Shown piece after piece: positions 21,721-31,849 of a stretch of 64,000 bases of DNA (the stretch's first letter is position 1; the number at the start of each line of letters is the position of its first letter). This DNA is from Gautieria morchelliformis (Eukaryota; Basidiomycota; Agaricomycetes; Gomphales; Gomphaceae). The stretch covers positions 124,001-188,000 of the forward strand of contig WHVA01000037.1 in assembly GCA_015179125.1 (NCBI GenBank), given 5' to 3'. A model generated the notes under the pieces. That model saw nothing but the letters and a program-made list of their open reading frames with translations. It ran no database searches and was not told the origin of the DNA. Position numbers and translations under genes: made by a program.

Positions 21721-21769
21721 AGCTCCAAGGCTACAGGGTCACCGGCGGGATGTCATGGCACATGACGTA

Positions 21770-22030
21770 GTACATGCTTTCTCCCAGTACTACCCCATTT
21801 GTCACGGTGTTCAGTATGTACATTCTGCATCAATATCACTATTGTCATGCCAGTCATCCTCAAGATCCGCATCCTCGTCAGCATTCTCACCCAATTCAGA
21901 TGCTTCAGAGTCTTTGCTGTCCCCACCTGAGCTACGGCTGTCATCCGAGGCACTGTGCATCGGATCGTCATCTCCCCCTGGTAGCCGCAACCCCCGGGCA
22001 TGGGGTTTTGATATTGATCTCTATCAGTCT
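21770..22030 (-). other. Acidic open frame of unknown origin
   Basis: Between about 22030 and 21825 the minus strand has a frame without stops of strongly acidic, serine-rich composition (SASDDSRSSGGDSKDSEASE, then LEDDWHDNSDIDAE). It has no start, splice partner or domain that I recognise. It could be a decayed exon of a transposon N-terminus. Reported only because the composition is unlike random frames. Confidence 0.25.
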
Positions 22031-22337
22031 CACACTCGGAAGAGACAGCATTGTGGCGATGATGGGTTGAAAGCGTGTCTGAGCTCGCTGGGTCATGGTC
22101 TATATTTCCCGTTTGACTGTGAATGTGGCCAATGCCGCCTCCCATATATCGCATGAGCATGTCTCGGTCAACCCATCTGTCAGGTATATATAAGGACCTC
22201 CGTGCATCAGGTCAAAGATGATGATGAGATACCTGTTCACATAGAAGTATTTCCAGTCCCCTTCTGCTTCCCGAGGCAGGGAAGGGGGACAAAGTAAGTG
22301 CGTGCGGCCATGAGCAAAGGCTGGAATGAGGTGCACG

Positions 22338-22482
22338 TAGTGTTGCCGCGGCGCGGCTTTGGCTTAGCGCCGAGCCACGCTTACCAAAGCCGGCTATTAT
22401 CATTATAGCTCTAAGCCAAGCCGAGGAACCGCAGCTTGGCTTGGTTAAAAGCCGGCTTTTAGCTGGAAGCCGAATTACACTA
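22338..22482. mobile_element. Small MITE rich in GCCGGC/AAGCC words, copy 1
   Basis: The 145-bp segment starts TAGTGTTGCCGC and ends AATTACACTA. Its interior is built of inverted words GGCTTGGCTTA and AAGCCAAGCCG. A related copy in opposite orientation is at 34849-35006. The TAGTGT ends recall hAT-type MITEs, but no 8-bp duplication is visible, and the Helitron starts immediately to the right. Confidence 0.5.
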
Positions 22483-22789
22483 TATGAAAGCGCCTCGGTG
22501 GGTTGTGGGCGTCGAGCTTATGTCAGGTTTTAGGTCATCAGTTTGTCAGCGGCACGCGAGCGGCGCAGCCGCGAGCCCCTGGCCTGACCGGTTGACGCCG
22601 GTGTACCGGTCCGGCGCTGGCTGCGGTCCAGAACCGGTCTCGCGAGGACCCATCGGTCTTCCGTTCCTCCACAGGAACAGCTGCGCAGCCCTGCCGCCCA
22701 TTCTTCCCTCCCACCACCACCATCCCCACCTGTTAGCATTCTACTGGGGTGTTATAGTGCCATCCTGGTGAGTTTTGTACCTGCCTTTT

Positions 22790-23400
22790 GTTGTCATGTT
22801 TCTTATGTGGCTATGTCGCTTTTTTTTTGGCCTTTTTGAGGCTCTTTGCAGGTGACATAGGTCCTTTCACTGCTGTAATTCCTACCTGGGCATTATACCC
22901 CACTCCTGGTGAGCTTTATGCTCCTGTTTCTGCCTTTTTAATGTCTGTTTTGTTTTTATTTCTTATATTTTCGCTTTTTTTTGGCCTTTTTTAGGCTCTT
23001 TGCAGGTGACATAGGTCCTTCCACTGCTGTAATTCCTACCTGGGCATTATACCCCACTCCTGGTGAGCTTTATGCTACTGTTTATGCCTTTTTAATGTCT
23101 GTTTTGTTTTTATTTTCTTATATTTTCGCTTTTTTTTTGCCTTTTTTAGGCTCTTTGCAGGTGGCATAGGTCCTTCCACTGCTGTACTTCCTACCTGGGC
23201 ATTATACCCCACTCCTGGTGAGCTTTATGCTACTGTTTATGCCTTTTTAATGTCTGTTTTGTTTTTATTTCTTACATTTTCGCTTTTTTTGGCATTTTTT
23301 AGGCTCTTTGCAGGTGACTTTGGTCCTTTCACTGCTGTCCATTCTACCTGTGCATTATTCCCCTATTCTGTGAGTTTGATGCTACTGTATCTGCTATTTT
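22790..23400 (+). repeat. Tandem repeat, unit about 154 bp, in the Helitron 5' region
   Basis: The phrase GGCTCTTTGCAGGTGACATA recurs at 22840, 22994, 23149 (GTGGCATA) and 23302 (GTGACTTT). Each copy is followed by CTGCTGT-ATTCCTACCTGGGC and a T-rich tail. Each unit contains a TTTTTAGG...CAG|GTGAC stretch that resembles splice signals. It may be part of a long leader. Confidence 0.8.
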
Positions 23401-23658
23401 AAGTATTTATATGAGGACCAGTGTCTCTGCAAGCCCTCTGGTAAAGGTTATTGTTTTATTTGGCCTTTTTAGGCTTATTTAGCCTCTCATGCCAGATATA
23501 CCCTCCCTGACTGCTCTCCCTTGGGTATGTTTTCATGCTCCTATCATTTTCCCTCTTTTAGGCTAATTTTGTTTCTGTTTCTGTTTGAAATAGATATCTT
23601 TAAATTTGTGCTTGCAATGTATGTCTGATATTGGCAGCTTTATTGTCGCTCTACTCTT

Positions 23659-26600
23659 ATGCCTGCATTCCTCAGGGATCCATCTACTCCACAGAGAAAT
23701 CGCCAGCAGCAGCGTCAAAGGGCAAGGGAGGTGTGGGAAGGTCGTATGACGTCGCCCAATGATCGTAGAGGACGTGTGCTTGCTGCTGCTGCTGTCAGAG
23801 CTCAGGACCAGCCACCCCCTCCACCACAGCCTTTCGCCATCCCTCACCCTCCTCCTAGAAGTGATGTTGCTGATCCTTTTCAACAACCTGTGGCTGGGCC
23901 ATCACGTCCTCCTGATCCCAGTCCTGGAGAGCAGGTGGCAGCCCTTCGTGCTCAGTTAGCAGCTATCCCAGCAGCACCACCCTTGAGAAGATACAGGCAG
24001 GAGACTATACAGCCACCTCCTATTCATCCTATAGTTGGTTCTGCTGGAATTGCACAGTTGCGTGCTCAGGCAGCTGCATTGCAGCCTTTGGGAAGGCACA
24101 GGCCAGCATCTGTACAACCACCACCTCCTCCTCCTGTAGTAGGTTCTGCAGCGGTGGTGGCTTTGCGGGCTCAGGCTGCAGCTAATCCACTACCAGCTCC
24201 CAATCCTCAACCAGTCGCTGCGCCCCAGCTCCCCCCTCAGCCGCCTTTCCCTGTCCCTCCTCAGCAGCCTCCTCAGCCTCCCCCTGTCCCTCAGCAGCCT
24301 CCTCAACCCCTCCCTGCACCTCCACAGCGTCCTCCTGTCCCTCGGCAGCGTCCTATTCCACTTGGTCGCTCTAGAATAATTGAGGCAGATGTGCAGCATC
24401 ATGATTTGGGTCCCATGGTTATTCCCTGCCCTGACTGTGGAGCATTACACTGGAGGGCAGAACGTCTGCAGAAATCCTCAAATGTGCGGCCCAGATTTGG
24501 TGATTGCTGTATGGAAGGAAAGGTGCAGCTGGAAGACCTGCCACAGCCCCCTCAGCCATTGAAACAGCTCTTAGAAGGCCAGGACCCTGAGGCAAAAGGA
24601 TTTCGCCAGAATATCAGGCAGTATAATGCTGCGTTTGCATTCACTTCTGTGGGGGCCAACTTTGACCAAGATTTGCTTCGGGAGGGTCGTGGTCCATATG
24701 TGCTCAAGCTACAGGGTGAACTGTATCATCTCCATGGCTCTCTCCTCCCTGACAATGAAGACGATCCAAAGTATGCCCAGCTTTACATATATGATCCTGC
24801 ACTGGCTTTGGCAAAGAGAAAAAACCGTAATGAGCGTCTGTCTCCAACTATCATGGGAGACTTGCAGGAAATGCTCCTGCTATGCAATCCTCATGTGCGC
24901 ACATATAAACAAGCAGCTGAGAGGCTCAGAGCTCAAGAACAGAATGGTGACATCCAGGCAAGGCTCACATACAGGGCGCACAGGGATCCTAGGAGATATA
25001 ATGTCCCAACTGCAGATGAGATTGCAGTCGTTCTTCCTGGAGATGGCATCGACCCTGAACCTAGGGATATTATTGTCCAGCTCAGAGGTGGACCTTTCAG
25101 AAGGGTATTGGATACCAATGCAAACTATGCCTCTCTGCACTATGTCTTGCTCTTTCCCAAGGGAGAGTTGGGATGGGAACCAGGTATTCCTTATCATGAG
25201 CCAGAGCGTGCTCGGCAGGCCAATCCCAATCCAAACAGACGGACACAGGTCACCCAAATACAGTACCATGCATATCGTCTGTTCCAAAGAGCGAGAGAAC
25301 CTACAACACTCCTGCGTGGTGGCAAATTGTTCCAGCAGTACATTGTAGACTCCTGGGCTGCTGCAGAGCAAAGCAGACTGAGGTGGATCAGGGCCAATCA
25401 ACACACTCTGCGTGCTGAGCAGTATAACCAGATGGTAGATTCATATGGAGGCTTGGACAATGACATTGGAGATGCAAACAGCTTGGGCATAAAAGTCATT
25501 CTGCCTGAGACATTTCAAGGAAGTACACGGGACATGAATCAAAACTGCCAGAACTCCCTGGCCATTGCAACAAAGAAGGGTGCCCCTGATTTATTTATTA
25601 CCATGACTGCCAATCCAAAGTGGGATGAGATAGTGGCCGAGTTGCTCCCTGGACAAACTGCTCAGGACAGACCTGACCTGGTGTCGCGGGTGTTTCACCT
25701 CAAAAAGAAATACCTCATTGACTTGATCGTCAAGGACAAGATCTTTGGAGAAACTGTCGCTCGCGTGCACACTATTGAATTCCAGAAGAGGGGGCTCCCA
25801 CACATGCACCTGCTTACCTGGTTCGATAGGGAGTCCAAGGTCAAACATCCACATGAGGTGGATTCTATGATTTCAGCAGAGTTCCCTGATCCAGAGACAC
25901 ATCCTGTCCTCTACCAGTTGGTCTGTGAGCTGATGACACATGGTCCCTGTGGACAAATGAATCCAAACGCACCCTGCATGGAAAATGGCAAGTGCAAGAA
26001 AGGCTTCCCAAAGCCATTCTGTGAGGAGACCATTGTGAATGTAGATGGATATCCAAAATATCGTCGTCGCAATGATGGAAGGCTGCACAATGTCAGAGGT
26101 CACATGCTGGACAACAGATGGGTTGTGCCATACTCTGCTCTGCTCTTGCTCAAACTCCGGTGTCACATCAACCTTGAATTCACCTTCAGTGTGAGGTGCG
26201 TCAAGTATATCCACAAGTACCTATACAAGGGCCACGATCGGACCACGATGGAGTTTGGTGTCGACCATGATGAGATAAAGAAGTACCTGGACGCTCGCTA
26301 TGTCAGTGCTCATGAGGCCTGTTGGAGGTTGCTGGAGCGGGAAATCCACACCCAGGTGCCTGCAGTCATGGCACTGCCAGTCCATGAAAAAGACCAGCAA
26401 TCAGTCGTTTTCAATCCTGATGCTGATCCGCTCACCATCATGAACAGGGTCGAGGGGTCAAAGACAGCGCTCATGGCTTACTTTGAGGCCAATGCTGCCT
26501 ACCCTCATGCACGCGATGTGCTCCATGTGGATTTTCCTGAGCATTTTACCTGGCAAAAAGAGGGAAGGGTATGGACACCATGTCAAAGGGGATATAGCAT

Positions 26601-28551
26601 TGGACGCCTTCACTTTGCAAGCCCAAAATCAGGAGAGAGATTTTATTTGCGCACTCTCCTCACGGTGGTCAAGGGGGCCAGATCCTTTGAGGAGCTTAGG
26701 ACAGTGGATGGCATACAATGTGCTACTTACAAGGAGGCTTGTCTTGCCAGGGGACTTCTGGAGGATGATCAGGAGTGGAGGTTGTGTCTCCAGGAAGCCA
26801 GTGGCATGAAAACAGGTGCTCAGCTCAGACATCTCTTTGCCACCATCCTTGGTCATTGCATTCCCTCACAGCCTGACAGACTATGGGACGCCTTCAAGGA
26901 GCACATATGTGATGATCTCAGACATCGGCTCCAAGTCAGACACAATATCCAGGAGCCACGGGATGATCAGGTCTATGATTTTGGCCTCTTTCTCTTGGAT
27001 AAACTCCTTCAGCGTAATGGAATGTCCTTGAGCAGCTTGAAAGATATGCCTCGGGTGGTAGGCGAGTGGGAGGTCCTGATTGGAAACAGGTTCATAGCTG
27101 AGCAGAGGGACTATGACCCTGTTCAAGAGAGGCAGATGGCTGATGAGGAGGTTCCCAAGCTGAATGAGGGGCAAAGGTCTGCGCATGATCAGATATTACG
27201 GTCGGCACTGGACATAGATGCTCAGGGGAAACCTAACGGACAAATATTTTTCGTCACTGGCTCAGGGGGCGCTGGGAAATCATTCACATGGAACACCCTA
27301 ATCCACTCCTGTAGAGCGGAGAGTCTCATTGTGCTTGCTGTAGCCTCATCTGCAATGGCTGCACTTATCCTCACTAATGGGACAACCTCTCACAGCATGC
27401 TTGGGATTCCAATTCCTGTCCATGAGGGCTCTCTCTCCTCCATCAAAAAGAACTCTGACCAGGCTGATATGCTGAGACTGGCCAGGCTCATCATTTGGGA
27501 TGAGGCTGCAATGCAGCATCGCCATGCCATAGAGGCCATTGACAGGACACTGAGGGATTTCCTTGACCAGCCTGACAGACCCTTTGGTGGCATCACGGTT
27601 GCCTTTGGAGGTGACTTTCAGCAGACTCTCCCAATCGTCCCCAAAGGCTCCAAGGAGGATATCGTGGGAGCTACCCTTCAGAAGTCATATCTGTGGCCAA
27701 AGATCAAGGTCCTCCATCTGACAGAGAATATGCGGGTGAGAAATGACCCTGACAGAGCCAGGTTTGCAGAATGGCTGCAGAATGTGGGCCAGGGAAAGGA
27801 TCTCCCACTAGATCATATGTTCTCACTCCCTCCTCACATGGTTTGTGGCCCTGGAATTGCAGAGCTGATCCAGGAAATATACCCTGGCATTGGCAATGCA
27901 ATCCCTGCCCAGGACAATTATTTTTTAGAGCGGGCCATCCTCTGTCCCAGAAATACTGAGGTCAATGAGATCAATTCCATGGTGTTGAGGCAGTTTCCAG
28001 GTGATGCTCAGGTCTTCCACTGTGCAGATTCTGTCAAGGAAACCGACTTTGCAGAGCAGTATCCTGTTGAGTATCTGAATTCCATAGAGATGGGCAGTCT
28101 TCCTCCTGCTCACTTGGAAGTCAAGCCTGGAGTGTCTCTGATGATGTTGCGCAATTTGGATAAGAAGCAAGGACTATGCAATGGGACAAGGTTGCGGTTG
28201 GTGAGGATGAGGAATAGAGTGTTGGAGGTCAGGATCATCTCAGGTCCACGTGCAGGAAATACTGCTTTCATCCCCAGGATCACTATTTCACCATCAGAGG
28301 GAGAATTACCATTTGTGCTGCAGAGGAGACAGTTTCCAGTGCGTGTGGCATTTGCAATGACCATCAACAAGTCCCAGGGACAGTCTTTGGGTACGGTTGG
28401 GCTGGACCTGAGATATCCAGTGTTTGGACATGGCCAGTTGTATGTTGGTGTTTCAAGGGGAACAAGCTGGAACAAAGTGAAGGTCTTGCTTGAGGAGGGT
28501 TTGAACACCACCAACATTGTATATAAAGATGTATTACTTAGAGCTCCTTGA
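23659..28551 (+). CDS. Helitron Rep-helicase (RepHel), 1630 residues
   Basis: One uninterrupted frame. Residues 1-240 are proline- and alanine-rich with three copies of a VAALRAQ-A repeat. A zinc-binding CPDCGALHW motif is near 257. The Helitron_like_N block follows (about 470-700; for example KLFQQYIVDSWAAAEQ). The Rep endonuclease shows the HUH motif GLPHMHLL (His 715 and 717) and the tyrosine motif YIHKYLYKG with Tyr 850, 854 and 856, which nick and join DNA in rolling-circle transposition. The C-terminal third is a Pif1-type 5'-3' helicase with Walker A GSGGAGKS (1201-1208), Walker B IIWDEAA (Asp-Glu 1281-1282), FGGDFQQTLPIV, and the final motif GQLYVGVSRG. All catalytic residues are present. 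The start is the first in-frame ATG. The usual full length of fungal RepHel proteins is reached. The stop lies 125 bp before the Helitron 3' end. Confidence 0.93.
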   Translation: MPAFLRDPSTPQRNRQQQRQRAREVWEGRMTSPNDRRGRVLAAAAVRAQDQPPPPPQPFAIPHPPPRSDVADPFQQPVAGPSRPPDPSPGEQVAALRAQLAAIPAAPPLRRYRQETIQPPPIHPIVGSAGIAQLRAQAAALQPLGRHRPASVQPPPPPPVVGSAAVVALRAQAAANPLPAPNPQPVAAPQLPPQPPFPVPPQQPPQPPPVPQQPPQPLPAPPQRPPVPRQRPIPLGRSRIIEADVQHHDLGPMVIPCPDCGALHWRAERLQKSSNVRPRFGDCCMEGKVQLEDLPQPPQPLKQLLEGQDPEAKGFRQNIRQYNAAFAFTSVGANFDQDLLREGRGPYVLKLQGELYHLHGSLLPDNEDDPKYAQLYIYDPALALAKRKNRNERLSPTIMGDLQEMLLLCNPHVRTYKQAAERLRAQEQNGDIQARLTYRAHRDPRRYNVPTADEIAVVLPGDGIDPEPRDIIVQLRGGPFRRVLDTNANYASLHYVLLFPKGELGWEPGIPYHEPERARQANPNPNRRTQVTQIQYHAYRLFQRAREPTTLLRGGKLFQQYIVDSWAAAEQSRLRWIRANQHTLRAEQYNQMVDSYGGLDNDIGDANSLGIKVILPETFQGSTRDMNQNCQNSLAIATKKGAPDLFITMTANPKWDEIVAELLPGQTAQDRPDLVSRVFHLKKKYLIDLIVKDKIFGETVARVHTIEFQKRGLPHMHLLTWFDRESKVKHPHEVDSMISAEFPDPETHPVLYQLVCELMTHGPCGQMNPNAPCMENGKCKKGFPKPFCEETIVNVDGYPKYRRRNDGRLHNVRGHMLDNRWVVPYSALLLLKLRCHINLEFTFSVRCVKYIHKYLYKGHDRTTMEFGVDHDEIKKYLDARYVSAHEACWRLLEREIHTQVPAVMALPVHEKDQQSVVFNPDADPLTIMNRVEGSKTALMAYFEANAAYPHARDVLHVDFPEHFTWQKEGRVWTPCQRGYSIGRLHFASPKSGERFYLRTLLTVVKGARSFEELRTVDGIQCATYKEACLARGLLEDDQEWRLCLQEASGMKTGAQLRHLFATILGHCIPSQPDRLWDAFKEHICDDLRHRLQVRHNIQEPRDDQVYDFGLFLLDKLLQRNGMSLSSLKDMPRVVGEWEVLIGNRFIAEQRDYDPVQERQMADEEVPKLNEGQRSAHDQILRSALDIDAQGKPNGQIFFVTGSGGAGKSFTWNTLIHSCRAESLIVLAVASSAMAALILTNGTTSHSMLGIPIPVHEGSLSSIKKNSDQADMLRLARLIIWDEAAMQHRHAIEAIDRTLRDFLDQPDRPFGGITVAFGGDFQQTLPIVPKGSKEDIVGATLQKSYLWPKIKVLHLTENMRVRNDPDRARFAEWLQNVGQGKDLPLDHMFSLPPHMVCGPGIAELIQEIYPGIGNAIPAQDNYFLERAILCPRNTEVNEINSMVLRQFPGDAQVFHCADSVKETDFAEQYPVEYLNSIEMGSLPPAHLEVKPGVSLMMLRNLDKKQGLCNGTRLRLVRMRNRVLEVRIISGPRAGNTAFIPRITISPSEGELPFVLQRRQFPVRVAFAMTINKSQGQSLGTVGLDLRYPVFGHGQLYVGVSRGTSWNKVKVLLEEGLNTTNIVYKDVLLRAP

Positions 28552-28648
28552 TTTCTGATATCTACTTGATGCAAATTGATTACTTTGATTTTCCTCAATG
28601 GTTGACTTACTGATGCGTTTGACCTTACCGAGGCGTTTGACTTGCACC

Positions 28649-28676
28649 CCCGCGCGAAGCGCGGGTACCCACCTAG
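28649..28676 (+). repeat. Helitron 3' terminal hairpin and CTAG end
   Basis: CCCGCGC-GAA-GCGCGGG, then TACCCAC and CTAG. In Helitrons this hairpin acts as the transposition terminator. An almost identical end is found at 30476-30503. Confidence 0.88.
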
Positions 28677-29070
28677 TCTAAGAGTTAAACGCGCTCAGTG
28701 GGTTGTGGGCGCTGCTGACCAATGCTTGGTCAGCAGTTTGTCAGCGGAGCGCGCGAGCGGCGCAGCCGCGAGCTACAAACGCTGCGCAGCAGCGTTCCAG
28801 GTCACGTGACCGGTTCGCGACAATACGCGAGTGGTCCGTGCACGACCCTTCGCTTGGTATAAAGAGAGCGATGCTGCAGAACCGCACTCCCCACTGGTGT
28901 CCTCCTGTGTTCTGGCTGTGGTGGGCTTACTACTGCTTTGGCTGGGGTCTTGGTGTCTTTCTGTGTGTCTCTGTGTGTCTTTCTGTGTGTCTCTGGGTGT
29001 CTTTCTGTGTGTCTCTGGGTGTCTCTGGGCTTCTTTGGCTGTGAATTGACACCAGCTTCTGCTTCAATGT

Positions 29071-29300
29071 CCTGTATATTTTTTGATATTTTTTCGCAAA
29101 TTGCTATCAATACACCTAACATGCTAACCTTAATAATAGCCAACTTAAATATCCTGTACATTTTTTTGATATTTTTTCGCAAATAGAAATCAATAAATCT
29201 AACTTCCTAACCTTAATAACAGCCAACTTAAATATCCTGTACATTCTCTGATATTTTTTCGCAAATAGATATCAATAACTTATTCTGACTTTGCTAAAGT
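29071..29300 (+). repeat. 82-bp tandem repeat, about three units
   Basis: CCTGTA-ATT...TTTTTTCGCAAAT starts at 29071, 29153 and 29236. Each copy is followed by ATCAATA and a TAATAACAGCCAACTTAAAT-like tail. AT-rich and non-coding. Confidence 0.8.
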
Positions 29301-29489
29301 TAATAACAACTTCTGTTTTAATGTAGTGTGTTTTTTTATTATCTTTTTTTTCAAAAAATAAATATAGATATCAATGAATTATCCTGACTTTGCTAAAATT
29401 AATGACAACAGCTGCTTAAATGTGGTTTCTTTTCCTATTTTATATATGTCACAAAATAGATACTGATATATGTCCCTGATATGTGTGAG

Positions 29490-30050
29490 GACACGCTACC
29501 TGTGGGGACACGCTACCTGTGAGGACATGTTACATGTGGGGACACATTATGTGTGGGGACATGCTACCTGTGAGGACACGTTATGTGTGGGGACACCTTT
29601 CATGTGAGGACACGCTACCTGTGGGGACACGTTACATGTCATTACATGTGAGGACACATTACGTGTGAGGACATGCTACCTGTGTGGACACGTTACGTGT
29701 GAGGACATGCTACGTGTGAGGACATGTTATGTGTGGGGACATGCTACCTGTGAGGACACACTACCTGTGGGGACACGCTACCTGTGAGGACACGCTACGT
29801 TTGGGGACACGTTACATGTGAGGAGACGTTATGTTTGGGGACACGCTACCTGTGAGGACACCTTACGTGTGGGGACACATTACATTTGAGGACATGCTAC
29901 CTGTGGGGACACGCTACCTCTGGGGACACGCTACCTGTGAGGACACATTACGTATGGGGACACACTACCTGTGAGGACACGTTACATGTGGGGACACGCT
30001 ACCTGTGAGGACATGTTACGTGTGAGGACACATTATGTGTGAGGACATGC
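29490..30050 (+). repeat. 19-bp minisatellite, roughly 29 units
   Basis: Units alternate between GTGAGGACACGCTACCT and GTGGGGACACGTTACAT types, with CACG/CATG and CTACC/TTACG variants. It fills the centre of the second Helitron and reads as a GGACACG-rich array. Confidence 0.88.
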
Positions 30051-30185
30051 TATCCAACTGCACTTTGGGTCTTCCCCCATTTCTGATTTTGGTATTGTTT
30101 CTGATTCTGTGAGAGTGTCACCGGAGGATCAGCTGGCATATCGATATAACCACATTGTCAAAATTCATGATCCCCAAGATCACTA

Positions 30186-30386
30186 TTGGATCTATTTCAC
30201 AATGCACAAGCTTTGAAACCTGTGGATTATGACAATGGGCGCAATCTTATAATCTCTAATGATTCAGTCAAGACCATTACCACTTTCATGTCTAGAGTCG
30301 CTGGGAGGGCCATCCCAGAGGTCGAGAGAGAGCTCTGCATGTTTGGCTGTTCCATGGGTGCATACATGATTCATGATACTATATGA
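30186..30386 (+). other. Short open frame in the second Helitron, possible captured fragment
   Basis: A 66-codon frame (MDLFHNAQALKPVDYD...VKTITTFMSRVAGRAIPEVE) lies just before the Helitron 3' end. Another open stretch precedes it in a different frame. No family is recognised. Helitrons often capture gene pieces, which is the reason for listing it; capture is not shown. Confidence 0.25.
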
Positions 30387-30503
30387 ACAGGGATATATTT
30401 TGCATGATGCTATTTACCCCAATGCACTTGACCTTACTGATCCATTTGACTTTACCGAGGTGTTTGACCTGCACCCTCGCGCGAAGCGCGGGTACCCACC
30501 TAG

Positions 30504-31240
30504 TATAGCTAATGGGAGATACCGGATTATTAATACATTATTTATCGATGTTCTAAACCTTCGGTCATGATAATCTCTCAGTATGGTGGTTTGGCTAGAG
30601 CACCGTATCTGTACCAATTATTGAACTAATATTAGTAATATAACCTTTCGTTCATTAGTGATTCATTTCGCGAGGACAACGCTGCCCGTGAAAAGGAAGG
30701 TCGCTGTCATCGTCGCTGTTACCGTACCGTATTTCACAGCTGTATATGTCGAGCTCATTGCTGTATACATTTGGAGTTACATTATTCTTAAGGAGGTCAT
30801 CTGCGACAGTTAAAATATTGCCCGGGCCTCCAATTTAGTATATCCTCAAGGTGAAAGCCATCACTTACCGGTAGCGAGATTGCTTCCAAATGGCCGCGAG
30901 GGAGAACGACGATAGGAAGAACGAGAGCGGGATGGGGTGGGTGATGCATGCGATAGTTGCATGTGAACCCTGTATATTGCAATAAGTATCTCGATCCCTG
31001 GCACAGTTTCACGAACGTACATGATATGCATAGGAGTTGGGACAGCCATTTTGATAGATGGATTCTGGTGATACCCGCGGATGTTTGGAGAGCCCACAGA
31101 ATTTTCTTCCCTCCTGCAAGTGATGTCAAGTATTCGATTCTTGAGAACTGGAACATACAACATACCAAGCGCTGCAAATTGTCTTCGTGTACATCCTAGC
31201 TCCCTCCGCGGGCACATCATTCAAGGGATTGGGTGGGTTG
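30504..31240. other. No recognisable gene
   Basis: Short frames on both strands only. Near 30900-30935 there is one isolated unit resembling the minisatellite that begins at 31245 (GGAAGAACGAGAGCGGGAT). Confidence 0.4.
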
Positions 31241-31244
31241 TTCA

Positions 31245-31725
31245 AAGATGAGGGCAGGGTATGAGTTCGATGCGACGAGAGCGGGTCGAGTGGGCTGTTC
31301 AATGATGAGGGGCTGGGTATGACTTTGATGGGAAGAATGAGAGCGGGATCGGGTGGGTCGTTTAAAGATGAGGGGCTGGGTATGAGTTCGATGGGACGAG
31401 AGCGGGTCAAGTGGGCTGTTCAATGATGAGGGGCTGGGTATGAGTTTGATGGGAAGAACGAGAGCGGGATCGGGTGGGTGGTTTGAAGATGAGGGGCTGG
31501 GTATGAGTTCGATGGGAAGAACGAGAGCGGGATCGGGTGGGTTGTTTGAAGATGAGGCGCTGGGTATGAGTTCGATGGGATGAGAGCGGGTCGAGTGGGC
31601 TGTTCAATGATGAGGGGCTGGGTATGAGTTCGATGGGAAGAACGAGAGCGGGATCGGGTGGGCTGTTCAATGATGAGGGGCTAGGTATGACTTCGATGGG
31701 AAGAACGAGAGCAGGATCAAGCCGA
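31245..31725. repeat. Minisatellite, unit about 60 bp, about eight copies
   Basis: Units contain GGGTATGAGTTCGATGGGA, then AGAGCGGGATCGGGTGGG, with TTTGAAGATGAG or TTCAATGATGAG endings. Some units lack the AGAAC insert. The array is open on the minus strand and would encode a PSSLNSPPDPALVLPIE-like repeat, but there is no start or flanking gene to support translation. Confidence 0.85.
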
Positions 31726-31849
31726 TTGTTCTCTAGAATGAGTACGAGAGGGAGTTTTACATTGAAATAGACAAGACATACCGTCGATACTTTACCCTTT
31801 TCGCTCTTCTCCCTGAATGTTTCTTCACTCAGTTTCACTTCTCGTTGCC

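Larger units (their letters stand above)
22484..28676 (+). mobile_element. Autonomous-type Helitron
   Basis: The 3' end is diagnostic. A 7-bp GC hairpin with loop GAA (28649-28665) is followed after seven bases by CTAG (28673-28676) and a T, the CTRR|T end of Helitrons. The 5' end is placed between 22484 and 22495, where TCGGTGGGTTGTGGGCG matches the 5' end of the second Helitron (TCAGTGGGTTGTGGGCG, 28695). Both 5' regions also share CAGTTTGTCAGCGG and GCGAGCGGCGCAGCCGCGAG. The single long gene encodes Rep plus helicase. No terminal inverted repeats or target duplication are expected for this class. With an uninterrupted gene and both termini, the copy is potentially competent. Confidence 0.87.
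28677..30503 (+). mobile_element. Non-autonomous Helitron joined head-to-tail to the first
   Basis: It starts directly after the CTAG end of the preceding Helitron. It carries the same 5' region (TCAGTGGGTTGTGGGCG at 28695, CAGTTTGTCAGCGG, GCGAGCGGCGCAGCCGCGAG) and ends with the same 3' region: TTGAC-TTACCGAGG-GTTTGAC, hairpin, TACCCACCTAG (30476-30503). It has no Rep or helicase sequence. The 1.8-kb interior holds a TATA-like TATAAAGAGAG (28859), an 82-bp repeat, a long 19-bp minisatellite and a short open frame (30186-30386) without recognised domain. It probably moved with proteins of a full-length relative such as its neighbour. Confidence 0.8.

Noticed and set aside
28703-29182. Open frames rich in CVSLCVS or ETHRKTHRDTQ in the second Helitron
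   Set aside because: They are the two-strand translation of a short TGTGTCTCTGGGTGTC tandem repeat, not genes.
29490-30050. CRISPR-like array
   Set aside because: Units of 19 bp follow one another without unique spacers and vary continuously; it is a minisatellite in a eukaryotic Helitron.
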